A DNA stretch of 64,000 nucleotides from Pseudofabraea citricarpa (lineage: Eukaryota; Ascomycota; Leotiomycetes; Helotiales; Dermateaceae), in the NCBI GenBank assembly GCA_029641185.1, contig JAPWGK010000001.1, positions 818,501 through 882,500 of the forward strand, in the 5' to 3' direction. The notes beneath the pieces were generated by a model. That model saw nothing but the letters and a program-made list of their open reading frames with translations. It did not search any database and was not told where the DNA came from. Shown here piece by piece: positions 45,923-57,475 of this stretch (positions are counted from its first letter, which is position 1; each line of letters begins with the position of its first letter). A program made the translations under genes and the position numbers.

Positions 45923-46878
45923 CAATTAAACCTTATGCCTCGATCTACAAAAACAGAAAACTCATTGTCTATATCAGTTTTGCTCGTACGCGGAGGGAGT
46001 TTTGATGGCAAGGACCAGATTCAATAAGCAGTTTGAAACTTCAACCCAAGCTTCCAAGCTTGTGCTCTCTAGAGTACTATCCACCTTGGTAAATTAGCAA
46101 CTCGCCATCTTCGATGTATACTAATCTGCTGGTAGGAGACGAGAGTCCAAACTCAAGCGCTGATTCATTATGCCACTTAGCTATCGTTAAAACCCAACAG
46201 AGGCGAAAATGAGAACCGAGAAATAAGACGTTTTCCTTGAGGCAAGACACGGCCGAGCTAATATATTTTGTATCAGCGATCTTAACTCAAATCTGAAAAA
46301 CCACAAATCATAAACCAACACATGGTGCTCTTATGTTTTGATTCAGCTAGTCTCTTGGAATGAGAGAAAGTCTGTTGAATGACTTAATTTTACTTTCTAT
46401 CCCCAATCCTTACGGCAGCCAAGTATAGCATTAAAGCTGCTTATCACAATTCAACTCGAAAGGAGATTCTTGGTCTGGGCTTTAGCTTCAGTCTATCTGC
46501 TACTGCCGCTGGCCTGAATTAGCGCAGGTTAGTAGCCAGTTGTTGCTATTGAATTGATCTCGTGAGTAAATTGATTGTCTTATATCTATCCAAACTTGTG
46601 TTTGACTTGGCTGGTGCAGAAATTAAATAGCAGCTTGGCTATTGCTTTGGGGGTAAGCAGCAATCGTCTTAATACTTTAGAAAGGTTTTCTTTGAATATG
46701 TCTTTTAGACCACCAGTCAAATCTGCATGTTACTTCACTTAGTATCTTACCATCAAATATTATACAACAACCCTAACAATATATGATTAGAAATGTCAGA
46801 TCTGTGAAGTCTCTATAAGATGTTACTGTACAAAAGTGAATGCAGAAATATTTGCAAAGGTTTTGGGATTTTGCCACC
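45923..46878. other. Intergenic between convergent genes
   Basis: Nothing recognised on either strand; AT-rich after 46550. Confidence 0.4.
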
Positions 46879-47734
46879 TCACACGGGATCAATTTCATAC
46901 AAAAGAGGCGTCTTGTTTTCCAGTATCAGGTCTTCGCCTATCGAGTATTCTTTGTTGACTGCTAGACATGTATACGAGGGAGACACATCTTTCCTCCATT
47001 CTTCTCGACGCCGCCGCGTTGATAAAAGTTTGAGTATTTCATAGGTGATCGAACCTATAATGCACGAAGTGTAAAAAACGCTACTTATATTAGCAGGGAT
47101 CAAGACAATCAAGTTATATCATTAACTCACATTAGAACAGTCATCGAAAAAGATGCTTGCGCTACATGGCATGCAGCACGATGTTGCTCTCGTGCAACTG
47201 CACAACTACGAGACAAATACCACGGAGTACGACTCAGATGCTGCTCATCCGTATGATCAGATGACTGTTGCGCGACAAGACTGAGAATCCAGAAAACCAA
47301 AACATAGAATTTCAGAAATAGGTGCGTCCATTTCCCCATGACGCCAACAAGACGCAACATGGTATAGGTAACAAAAATCCAAAATGTGATGATTCCAACG
47401 GCGAGATTAAATTCCGTGAACCTATTTCTCTGTGTGAGACTCATTTCTGTGCGGGAGCATGATCCTTAGGCAACGAAATGTGCACAATTGCTTACGTTTG
47501 AGACCAGATGAACGCTATCTTAGGGGGTTCGCGGTGATTTGCGTAGAAGTAGATTCGGAGTTTGGGGTTCGAGTTAAAACCATTAATGCCTCCCTCCTCC
47601 CACAGCTGCTCCCGAGTTCCCTGGGGATATTCATACGCAAAAAGAGCAAGAACAGCAGTGATAAGAAGTGCTTCTATCAAAATGAGGATGAGAATCAGAG
47701 GCGACTGGCTTTTAAGACCGAGAAACCACGCCAT
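46879..47734 (-). CDS. Four-helix (MARVEL-like) membrane protein
   Basis: Exons 47734-47496, 47439-47131 and 47080-46879 give 249 residues with consistent phases (introns 56 and 50 bp). Predicted helices: about 12-36 (PLILILILIEALLITAVLAL), 90-110 (FNLAVGIITFWIFVTYTMLRL), 119-136 (FLKFYVLVFWILSLVA), and about 180-197 (VFYTSCIIGSITYEIL). The order helix, extracytoplasmic loop with YEYPQGTREQ, then R-F-T-E-F-N-x-A-V-G at the second helix resembles fungal MARVEL-type membrane proteins; this is a topology-level guess. The tail is charged (STRRRREEWRKDV). The second exon's acceptor (AATGAG at 47440) is non-ideal but is the only one that keeps the frame open. Confidence 0.6.
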
Positions 47735-48748
47735 TCGCAGGAATCATCGATAATAGTCTTCAGAATAGAACTTGAATTTAAGCCGGAAGTATATCACTAT
47801 ACTGCTCTTCCTGTTGGACGAAAAATTCAAAGGTCCTTGTAGCGAACGACACTCCATTGCTGCAGCATTGTGTATTTGAATTGAGTTGTCTACTTGACTG
47901 CTTGTTTATCCAATCACTTTTACCAACACGAAAAAGAAATACCAAAACCTGCCGGGCTGCTCCGAACGAAGAGCGAGTTTGCGCTATTTCTTACCTCGCT
48001 TATTGAAAATATGCATGGGAAACTTGCTGCCGAGCCAGAATTCACACGTGTAAAATCACACCATACTTAGGTAGGCTAACACAGAAGCCAGTTGTATGCG
48101 ATGTAGGCGCTGTGGCGCTTTTGGTCGTCTTTGCTCCTTTCCTCGTGTACTGTTGAGAGGATTTGAGCATCATTTCCGCATAGCCGAGCTTGAGTATACA
48201 CATGAGGGGGAAATCATGACAGTTGCTTTCCCTGCTGTGTTATTACACCTAAAAAATGTAAGATTCATTTTTATATGTATTTAGCGTAAAGAGAGCCAAC
48301 AATATTGCGGTTCAATAGCCTAATTCTGTCAAAAGTGCTGCATTCTTGGATATGGTCGCCTAATCACGAAGGGGTAATAGTTGAAGAATCAAGTCCACAA
48401 AGAGCTTAATTAATAAGCCGAACATTTTACTTATAAAGCAGCGTACAGAAATTTAAACTTTGTAGCTACAGGTAGCTCGGATCTGAGTGGGTGATATAGC
48501 AGCATAAGACATCGCTCGCCACCGAAAAGCACCACTGCACGGACAACGCATTCATTCTACAAAAGAGGCAATTTCTTACTCAGCCTTCATGCTAATATGA
48601 AGTGGGGTAACGCAAGTTCATGAGGTTAAATACAGCCTTCTTTCCTGTTCTTCCATGATAGTACAGCGCATCCTAAAGCAAGAAAGACAAGATAAAATCG
48701 AAGACAAAATCCCAAACTCTTCCCACAGGACTATTATACGAAGCAATC
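47735..48748. other. Intergenic
   Basis: Holds the promoters of the membrane-protein gene and of the metallothionein gene. No other gene recognised. Confidence 0.4.
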
Positions 48749-48897
48749 ATGAAGGGCGAATGTGGATGTACCGGTGCCTCCAGCTGTATGTTCTCTCTTC
48801 CCAAGTCTTTTGGATCCTTATCATCTAGCACATGCTAATATCATCATTGTATAAAGGCAATTGTGGCACTGCTTGCTCTTGCTCTAGCAGCAAGTAA
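48749..48897 (+). CDS. Copper metallothionein, 25 residues, six cysteines
   Basis: Exons 48749-48785 and 48857-48897; the 71-bp intron (GTATGT...GCTAAT...AAAG) is phase 1. The peptide opens MKGECGCTGASSCNCG, then TACSCSSSK, nearly identical in plan to Neurospora copper metallothionein (about 25 residues, seven Cys, also one intron in its gene). Cys lie at 5, 7, 13, 15, 19 and 21 in C-x-C pairs, which bind Cu(I) in a cluster. The seventh Cys of the Neurospora protein is Ser here (AGC, one base from TGC). Role: cytosolic copper storage and detoxification. Too short for most gene finders. Confidence 0.88.
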
Positions 48898-49626
48898 AAA
48901 AACTCTCATCAAACATTCCCGAGTTGATGTTCGTCGAAATCTGGATATCCATCTGATTTGGATTTGGGTTTGATGGGAGGCTTATGGGGTTGAGGATATG
49001 GAGGATTTGGTAGCTTCATATTGGAACGAATGACAAATTTGCTGCGGTCTGGGAAGAAGTCAAGAACCTTTCTTCTTTTGCCCAGCCTTCGAGACTTTGA
49101 TCGTTGGATAGTTTCATGCAATGTATGCTTTTGGCGTTTATTATAAACCCCCCCAGCTGCAAGAGACACACTCAGCACGTCACGGATCGCAATAACATTT
49201 CCGCGTCAAACAGAAGCATCTACGCCAGCAGGACTCGGAGAGCCATCCTGAAAACTAACATCATTTGACGACTGGTTTCATGGCCGGTAGCATGTCTTCC
49301 CGTTTCCCCGCCTTCTCTTCCGATGCTGTCGTCAATATCACTTTTGTTTCAAGTGTGGCTGCTGTTGTCGTTCCAGAGAGGAAAAAACAGCTAATAGATG
49401 CGAATGAAACCAATGAAACAAAATGAATTCCTTTCACATAGCTTCGATTATCTTCTCTTGCTAAAATAACAGTCAATTATAATACTTTCGAGTTATAGAA
49501 GTAATTTCTCTAAACTTTTTATATTATATAGTTCATCCAGGCCTTTGTCGCTCGCAGCGGATACTTAGCTAGGTTCCATGTCCAAATTAGAATTAAAAAT
49601 AAATAAAAAGCAAAAATAAATCAAAA
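48898..49626. other. Intergenic
   Basis: 3' region of the metallothionein gene. Two minus-strand frames (49261-49476 with a hydrophobic stretch, 48909-49178 basic and Pro-rich) could be exons of a small gene, but no acceptable donor site joins them, so none is called. Confidence 0.35.
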
Positions 49627-49745
49627 ACATACAACAGTAGGGATTCGCTGGTGGTCACCCACCCAACTACTAATCTACCGATCTGAGGCTTATGTATGGC
49701 AGAGCGGACGGGATGCCCAGTTCTCCTCAGTCTGTGGTCGTATGT
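49627..49745 (-). rRNA. 5S ribosomal RNA
   Basis: 119 nt on the minus strand, starting ACATACGACCA and ending GTTGTATGT, which pair as helix I. The conserved TAGTAGTTGGGTGGGTGACC block and CCCGTCCGCTC loop are intact. Compared with the Neurospora 5S as I remember it, helix II differs on both sides (CTGAGG with CCTCAG instead of GTGTGG with CCACAC), a compensatory change that argues for function. A T5 stretch follows as RNA polymerase III terminator. Single dispersed 5S genes are typical of Pezizomycotina. Confidence 0.93.
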
Positions 49746-50259
49746 GACAGTAAAAGCTTAATATAACAATATATACCAATACTACTACGTCCTCATGTCT
49801 CATATGCTGCCAATACTTGACGCCAAAATTCCAAAAATGCCATGCTGATTTCAACAATGTTCGAAAAGTGTATAATCTGACCGATCAGTAATAATTCTGG
49901 GCAAGGAGGTAAGGTAAACCACTATTTTTAATGGACATGAGATGGGCAGTTAGTTATCTTTTATGTATCAAGAATTCAAGGAATTAAGTCGCCCAATAAT
50001 TCAAGTACTTCAACGAGTACCAAGCCAAGGTTGATGTTGTTGTGGCTGGAGGTGTGGCTTGCCAAGCTTCCAGGTCACATTCCCTGTTCACAGCTGTCCG
50101 TACGTGAATCAAAGCTTCTATCAATTGCCTCGAGCGCATCAACCTCAGCGCATCTCTACACCGGTACTGCAGCTTTCACCCGCGAAGTGATTCTGCGTTT
50201 TTACCATTGAGTGCTTTGGCCCGTCAATTGAACTGATGCCGTAGATCCGCAACGTCAGC
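49746..50259. other. Intergenic
   Basis: Upstream regions of the 5S and MED6 genes; no gene recognised. Confidence 0.4.
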
Positions 50260-51293
50260 ATGGCATCTCAAGAACCACTGCTCGATGAGATCCAGTGGAA
50301 GTCCTATGATCGTCTTGCAGAGGTCGGCGGCATCCACTCGAATACTGTCCTCTTCTACTTCTCACACTCTCCATTCTTCGATCCTACCTCCAACAATGCC
50401 GTCCTTTTCAGTCAAGCAATGTTCAACCAGAACATGCTCCATGTTGTCCAAACGCGCGAAGCATTCGAGGGGCGCCTCAAAACCATGTCCGGCCTCGAGT
50501 TCATAATTGCGCAGGAACCCGCAGAAATGGCACCGAACACAGGCACTGGCGTCTGGGTGATTAGGAAGCAGACGCGGAGGAAGAGGCAAGGTCAGGAAGA
50601 CGAGCTTACGGTACATGCGACATACTTCGTGGTCGGCGAGAACATCTACATGGCACCAGCCGTAGCGGACGTGGTGGGAAACAGGATGGTATGTTGCTCT
50701 AGTGTTGTGGAATGTGTCTAGCAGCTAATCAGTTACAGTTAAGCATCATCTCCTCTATGAACAAATTCATGTCCACTGCCGCTGCTCTTCCCAGTTTCAC
50801 GCCATCTCTTGGCCATACATATATGCCACCAACGGCAAATCGCCTCAAGACGAACGAATCACAACTTAGCCAAGCTAGTAAGGAGAACACTCCTCTCCCC
50901 GATGCTCTGTCGAATACGAAGAAAGCTACAAACATACCATCAGGAAGCAACAGCAATACTCTTAGCAATCGATTATTGGAGGAGTCTCTCAATATCTCTC
51001 TCAGATATGGCGATGAGTACATGGATGAAAACCCAATTACCGGGCAGCCAGGAGAATTCCACTTGTCGTCGACAGGTAGAAAGGAGAAGGATAAACTGAT
51101 GGTCCCGCAAGCTGGAAAGGCTCAACCTCCTGACAAGATTACAATTCCACCACCATCTCTTAGTGCGAAAACCGACAGCCCTACAACAAAGAAAGGAGGG
51201 AAGGGAGATAAAAGCCTCAAAACACCGGGAATGCCAAAGCCAAAACGGAGGAAAAGCAAGGCTTTGATGTCTGGTGGAGTAAGTCCTTCCTGA
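50260..51293 (+). CDS. MED6: Mediator complex subunit 6 (MED6)
   Basis: Exons 50260-50688 and 50739-51293 give 327 residues; the 50-bp intron is phase 0. The N-terminal 150 residues carry the Med6 signature: LLDEIQWKSYDRL, NTVLFYFSHSPFFDPTSNN, FEGRLKTMSGLEFIIAQEP, and WVIRKQTRRKR. VGENIYMAPAVADVVGNRM and LSIISSMNKFMSTA flank the intron. MED6 sits in the Mediator head and contacts RNA polymerase II in the nucleus. The C-terminal half is Ser/Pro/Lys-rich and ends in a basic tail (KPKRRKSKAL), probably disordered. A GTAAGT inside the last codons (51278) could be a donor, but I see no downstream exon. Confidence 0.92.
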
Positions 51294-51994
51294 AGGCAAC
51301 AGTTATTTGGCTACGAGCGATTATGGAAACAAAATGGGGTTACTATGGATAGGACGCCGTGTTCCGTAAGGTATGTACATATTTTAACGGCGTTTAGAGG
51401 ATGGAAAGGAATATACCCACGTCACTTAATCAATGGCAATGCCTGCAGCAGTGCAGCGTCTTTTGCCTATTCTGAGAACCAAACCCATGCACAACATAGG
51501 AATAGAAGTGGTAGTAGAGCATTTTCTAAACATGACGGTTTCGAGATATCTGTAGGCTTACCAAGAACTTATGTAAAACCTTGTTCTTACAATTACCTGA
51601 TGCTCTCGTATTCTGGCCTTCAACCATTAAGTGAATTCTTATTGAACCTGGCTACTTTTCATCGGAACGAATCCGCATCGCAAGCTCGCAAAGATGCAAA
51701 GCTAATTGCTGTCCTGCTGTGCTCCGTACAACCAGCACTTAAGTCCGACCGAGGCTTGACCATCGCAACCCCACCTCAAGAAGTTACAACGAGCCAAGTT
51801 TAAAAGGAATCAATCTCCTTCATCCCTTACAACAAACTTCCAAACAAAAACATACTCCAAAATCAACCTTCTACAAACTCGTACAGTAGGTACAACTCCA
51901 CATCTCCAATGCCCAGCCCGCCACTTCCAGCCCACTCAGTACTCATAGTTAACCACCACTTACCCCGCCAATAGTACCCCTCCAGTCCAACAAA
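51294..51994. other. Intergenic
   Basis: A 152-codon plus-strand frame (51345-51803) has no family resemblance. The last 150 bp (C/A-rich) are the leader of the next gene. Confidence 0.4.
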
Positions 51995-52312
51995 ATGGTC
52001 GCCATTATCACCCTTCTCTATCCCGCACATGCCGACCATACCTTTGATTTGGATTACTACAAGACCAAACATATGCCACTTGTTTGGTCATCATGGTCAC
52101 CTGTTGGATTGAAGAGCTACAAAGTGGTCAAGCTCGAGACGGATGGGGGATATAGCACTCAGTGCATCATGACATGGGAGAGTACCGAGGCATTCAAGAA
52201 AGCACGCGGCGAGGCAGAGACCGCTGGGAAGGTCTTCGGCGACATCCCAAACTTCTCGAACTATAAACCCGAGGTGTTTGTACTAGGTGACGTCGTGGAT
52301 GAAAAGGAGTAA
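51995..52312 (+). CDS. EthD-family protein
   Basis: One exon, 105 residues. The start MVAIITLLYPAHADHTFDLDYYKTKHMPLV matches the EthD dimeric ferredoxin-like domain, where F-D-x-x-Y-Y-x-x-x-H-M-P-L-V is the hallmark; the C-terminal half has the usual AFKKARGEAE, GKVFGDIPNFSNYKPEV block. The domain includes an ethyl tert-butyl ether degradation accessory protein in bacteria and decarboxylase/cyclase-like enzymes in fungal polyketide and anthraquinone routes; most fungal copies are uncharacterised. No polyketide synthase is near. Confidence 0.88.
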   Translation: MVAIITLLYPAHADHTFDLDYYKTKHMPLVWSSWSPVGLKSYKVVKLETDGGYSTQCIMTWESTEAFKKARGEAETAGKVFGDIPNFSNYKPEVFVLGDVVDEKE

Positions 52313-52899
52313 GAGGACGGTACCGATAGGTTTTCGGGGATAAGGAAAAGGAGGGGAAGCTGTGGAGTTTGTTTCTTGTAATGGTTATTTCCTGATGCGG
52401 GGAATGAATTGATCCGAATTGTCTCTCTTGATTGGATTCATGTCGTCCGCATTTGATCTTGTGAATTCTCCCATTTGCTATCTTACCTAAGTATCTAAGC
52501 TATCTAGGTAGGTAGGTGATGCGGAACTGATTAAAAGGCGAAGTTCGGGCCAGTCTACAAACATTGTGGTAATGAAGAACTGCACTTATGTGCCACCATC
52601 ATAATCTTATGTGCAGGTAGCCAGACATTAATTTAACTCTTGGATTGAGAAATAACTAGTATGCTGTCACAGATCAAAAATGGGGTAGCAAGAAAAGACG
52701 CTGAATCGAATTCAATTAACTACCAGTGTATTTTGGCGTTGCAATGTTTTAATGGATTATTACTGAGCAAAGAGTAAGCCCACGAAAGAATTGTCCAATA
52801 ATAATTAAGCAACTATCGATAGAGAATTTCATATATTCGTCTTTTGATACATGCAATTTGAAACTCTGCACCAAGTTCTATCCAAATAGATTAGAATTA
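52313..52899. other. Intergenic between convergent genes
   Basis: No gene recognised; contains a TAGGTAGGTAGG repeat at about 52505-52516. Confidence 0.4.
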
Positions 52900-54941
52900 T
52901 CACTCATCTAATTCCCTACCATTTTCTACAATCACTTTCCCTACTCCCTTCTCACCAGTAATATCCATTTCAGGATCCGCCACTCTTCCCTCGAGTAATT
53001 CTCCTCGCTCTTCTGGCCTCACATAATCCTTCGGCTCATGCCACTCGCCCAATGGGAAATGTAGCGCTGGCGGCGAATAGATATTCGCAAGCCAGTATGT
53101 GAAAAAACTGACGAATAGACCGATCGGGTATGCGAAGTAGTATGCTTTGGTTACACCAGCTGGTGCCGAAACGCCCATGTTATTCAGAAATCCGTAGAAG
53201 TTTGGGATGATACCAATTACTAATGGTTCAAACGTGTCAATTTGTTTGCATTGTCTCCTCTAATTTGTATTTGTTGAGATGGAAACTTACTGTATGCCAA
53301 GTAGGCTCTCCAGTTCCAACCACCAATGTAGTGGTACACACCAGATTTTCGAGACGTGTATAAGTCCTCAACCTCAAGGTAGCCGCGAGTAATGATATAG
53401 TAGTGGCAAAGCAGAACACCGGTGATTGAGGAGAGGAAGATTTGGTACGAGGCGAGGAAGCTGATAAAGATGCTTGCGGATCCGAGGAGATACCAGGGAT
53501 TGATTGCAAAAGATACAACGGCGCAGATGAAGAAACCCTTGCGAACGGTAAGATACTTCGGGAAGAGCGCTGCGATATCATTGCCGGCTCTTGAAGCATA
53601 GGTTAGAATCTGGGATCGAAAGACTCAAGGCTACCACTTACGGGAGGGAGTTTTCGAAGATAGATGAGAAGATGGCAGAGTATGCAAAGCAAGCAGCGAT
53701 GAAGAAACAGCCTGCTCGGTTAGCCGACGTATACTCGCTTGTTTGCAACATGTCGAGGTAGGTCAATGGATTCCAGATTAGTTCGCCAAACACGACCTGG
53801 CTACTGCTGCCGACCAAATTGCCAACCACTGAAACGATGAACTAAACAATTATTAGTAATTTATTACCAAAAAACTCCCTAAGCGGTGCCTTCATGATGC
53901 TTACGTTGGAGATTGGAAACCCAAGAAGGTTGCCGAGGATTACATCGTTAGGTTTCGTTGCGTATCTTTGAAAGTCAGCTGCATTGGAAGCAAAAGTTGC
54001 ACAGTTTGCAGCTCCAAGTAGGAAGAATCGAATAATAAGCCAAGTCCTTTCTGAGCCTGTGGCCGTTCCAGGTTGGCGAGCAACAGGCCCAATTCCACCG
54101 GCTTTGGTTAAGGTCCATGCACACATTGCGATTGCTGAAATGACGAAGACGATCAATTTAGCGTATACCAGACCTCTCATCTACCATTTTTGTCAGTACT
54201 GGAGATAGACGATAATGAATCCACAAACCTTTGGGATGGGGATAACAAGGAAGAAACAAGTTGCAAGCCAGAATATGCCAAATCCAATCATACCACCTGA
54301 GTCAAGAGCAGACCCTTCTCCCATCACATTCCTCAGGGTTGCAATTCTTGGCGTCAGAGCATGAAGCATAACATAAACACATTGCCCTCCCTGAACAGCA
54401 TTTACGCCATTCCAGACAATTGCCATTACAGCACGGTTGAAAGTAGGCCACCAAGCACCGAATACTCCAAAAGAAGCTCTGTTGAGAATTGGAAATCCAC
54501 TAGCAATTCATAAGCTACCAGTTTGTGGGAGCGACAATTCCGCTATACTTACATGTGGTATTTCGCTCCCGCACGACCATTGAGAACTATGACAATGGCG
54601 ATCAATGCTTGTCCACCAGTTGAGCAGCCGACAGATTCCCACATGCTAAGACCAAGAGATTGGGCACTAGATGCTGCATACCAATTTGAAACAGTGGCAG
54701 CTGAAGGAGTCAGCATTTCATATTATTATATAGATACAGTAAGTGACTTACTGGCAGAAAACCAAAACGTCAAATAAGTCCAAAGGTTCCAAGTCCGGTC
54801 ACTGAGTTTCAATGGCCGGATATCATCGTTATCGAGCCACATATCCTCTCCATGAACATCCTTAGCACCTTTTGCCTGTAAATGAGGTGCCGGTATGCCC
54901 TCACGAAAGCGCCTGACGAGTCCATTAGCTAGATTTGCCAT
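52900..54941 (-). CDS. NCS1 permease (Fur-type nucleobase/allantoin transporter)
   Basis: Seven exons: 54941-54752, 54700-54553, 54499-54229, 54180-53905, 53841-53642, 53589-53291, 53219-52900; 567 residues, normal for fungal NCS1, all phases consistent. The cytosolic N-terminus (to about 60) is followed by about 12 membrane helices. Diagnostic blocks: NDDIRPLKLSDRTWNLWTYL, WFSATATVSNWYAASS, LNGRAGAKYHIGFPILNRAS (the GRxGxxYHIxFP segment), FNRAVMAIVWNGVNAVQGGQ, AADFQRYATKPND, and NPWYLL. The family symports uracil, allantoin, uridine, thiamine or purines with protons across the plasma membrane; the substrate cannot be fixed from sequence. Divergent to a 2OG-Fe(II) oxygenase with GATA motifs between. 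Confidence 0.93.
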
Positions 54942-55856
54942 CGTACCAAAACGTTCCTATCGACAAGTCGCTACTGTGACGCAGGTACTAACATCCGTGA
55001 ATCTCTCTGGGGGCTGTTATCATAAAGTACATCTCTATCTTCTCATATCATTGCGTAGAACATATGTTCTTATCAGCTCTAAAGCAAGCCACAAGTCGGG
55101 CCACCGAATTGGCCTATCTACCTATAAGATTATGATCCACTTTCATGAATTCAGGTGGCAATTATAGTACACGTAACCAATCCAGATGGGAAGCCAAATC
55201 TCTTTTTCAAGTGTCCTCATTTGAGGAAGCAGGCCTGTCTCAGTAATGGGGGATACGTTACCGAGGACGGAAACCCGCATGTATGTCACGATAAGGACCT
55301 GGTGTTCAAAACTGATTTGGCGACTAAACATGCGTGTTGCCGGCGAATAAATTAAGCTTGCGCAACGCTCTACTTCCTTTAAACAGTATCTTCCACCTTC
55401 CTCTTTGAGCCATGGACTTTCAAAAGTGGATGGTGACACGTGATGACGAACTGGACCGCTCTCTGTGGCTGCCAGAGCTTGACCGAGGTGAACCCGTAAG
55501 CACGCGATAGCGACCATTCAGACGACATGAACAAGACATGCCGATCAAAAACCATTCTGCTAGAGAATAATTTAGTCTTTTTTATATAGGGACACGGCGT
55601 GATCCGACATATAACCACCTTTTATCTCATTTCACTGCAAAGATTTAGAAGACTTCTTCCAAGGAACTCGTCACTTGATAGAGTGGGGTTTATCTCTCAG
55701 GAACATCAGCACCAGCATTTCAACACTAGGAGCAGAGAATCATAGCTGATCAACTTCAGACACTAAAAAGCATTCAGTCTCTGGAAGAAAATCGAGCATC
55801 GAAATAAAAATCATCCGGTGCCTCGAAAGCGCTTAGTTGCCAGAATAGAGAAAATC
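54942..55856. promoter_or_regulatory. Divergent promoter of the permease and oxygenase genes, GATA-rich
   Basis: 915 bp between start codons. HGATAR sites (nitrogen regulator AreA/NIT2 type) lie at 55035-55040, 55070-55075, 55114-55119, 55622-55627, 55676-55681 and 55690-55695 on one strand or the other. About three would be expected by chance, so the enrichment is modest but fits nitrogen control of nucleobase uptake. Confidence 0.45.
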
Positions 55857-57193
55857 ATGTCCGCCACAACAACTGTCAAGCCGTCCATTACGAAACTGGA
55901 ACTCCGGACTGGCTATGGTCCTGTGTACCGAGATGTTCTAAATTTACCACCCAGAGTCTGCACAGCAGAAGAAATACCAATCATTGATCTCACCAGGCTG
56001 TACTCATCCGAACTGTCGGACAGAAAAGCACTAGCGCAGGAAGTTCGAGCAGCGGCAACCAATACAGGATTCTTCTACATCAAGAATCATGGGATCGAAG
56101 AGACAACAATAGCCAACGCAAAGAAGCAGCTTTTAAGTTTCTTCAAACAAGATATGGATAAAAAGATGAAAATCAGTAAGGAGCAGAGTAAGTATTTCAA
56201 CGGCTATAATGGGCCGAGAAGCACAAATATAAGTCCTGGAGAGAGCGTAGATGTGAAAGAATCTATGGGTTGGAGATATGACCCAAAGTATGATCCAGAC
56301 CCAAAACCTCTCGATTCTATTCCGGCTGAAGTAAAGCCCTGGATTCGAGGAGAGGACTTTGTGTGGGAAGGCACTTCTCAATTGCCTGGGTTCAAAGATG
56401 AGGTTCTTGGTTACTGGGCGGCTTGTCTAACTCTGGCAAGAAAGCTAGTAAAAGTATTTGCGCTGAGTTTGGATCTTGAAGAGGACTACTTTGATAGCAG
56501 AACGACGTATCCTGGAGCAGATGGTGTTTTCAACTATTATCCTCCAAGAACAGCAGAAGAAAAGGCTAAAGAGGCTGTGGGACTTGGCAGTCATACTGAC
56601 TTGCAGCTTTTCACTTTGCTCTGGCAAGATATGACTGGCGGGTTACAAGTTTTGAACAAGGATGGCCAGTGGATCAAGGTTTGTGAACCTTTTTAAGAAC
56701 CTGATGCAACTCTGACATGTGTAGGCCATGCCTGTTGAAGGGACCTTCGTTGTCAATATTGGCGACTTCATGATGCGCCTTTGCAATGAGTGAGCTCCCA
56801 GAAAGTCTCACAGCTCTTAAAGTACTAATGTATCTTAGTATATATCGCAGCACCGTCCATAGAGTGTACAACGACTCAGCTGCTGAACGAGTATCGATGC
56901 CTTTCTTCTTCGGTACGTTTACTTCATTGTAACTATATCTCCTTTACTGACGCCCCCAGGTCTTAACTTCAACTGTGTCGAAGGTGTAGTGCCATCATGC
57001 GCATCTCCAGGTAACCCTGCAAAGTATGAGCCTATGTCCTGCGGAGACTGTAAGTATTGTGTCAATTCAGATCAGATAATATTCTAACGCCGATCTAGGG
57101 TGTCAGCTGAGGTTTAAACTCGAGTCAGATGAGTTTAAGAGAAACCACGCCAAAAAGACGTTGGCCCCAAGTGCAGTTATTGTTGCAGCTTAA
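55857..57193 (+). CDS. 2-oxoglutarate/Fe(II) oxygenase, IPNS/flavonol-synthase fold
   Basis: Five exons: 55857-56678, 56725-56789, 56839-56912, 56960-57049, 57099-57193, giving 381 residues with consistent phases. The DIOX_N part has EIPIIDLTRL and NTGFFYIKNHGI (a common fungal form). The catalytic core has HTDLQLFTLLWQD (H and D iron ligands), STVHRVYN (third iron ligand) and ERVSMPFFFGLN, the R-x-S that binds 2-oxoglutarate. The family hydroxylates, desaturates or cyclises small molecules (thymine hydroxylase, gibberellin oxidases, IPNS). Next to a nucleobase-type permease in divergent orientation, a heterocyclic nitrogen substrate is possible (inference). The start is the ATG at 55857; there is no earlier in-frame ATG. 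Confidence 0.92.
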
Positions 57194-57475
57194 TTTAGAG
57201 GCCGAGGGCAGATTTTTGATTTGAGCGGTGTCTTGATGCGTGGAATGAAAAGTTACGTTGACTGGTTATTCATTAACCTTGGAACATGTCTGCGGTACAT
57301 ACTCTTTCAACAGGGCTCCACGGTTGTATAATAATTAATCATTTCCTCGAAGATTGCCTTTCTTCTCATGCATGTAGCTGGGTCTTCTTAGCTAACTTCA
57401 TTATCAATCGCGCCAACCTAGAACCAGGACAGGGACATGTCCTAGTATTGGAAAACTTTCGTATATTCGTAATAT

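Noticed and set aside
48909..49476. Small two-exon secreted protein on the minus strand
   Set aside because: The two frames cannot be joined with an acceptable donor, and no family is recognised.
51345..51803. 152-codon open frame on the plus strand
   Set aside because: No family pattern; it overlaps the 3' flank of MED6 and the upstream region of the EthD gene.
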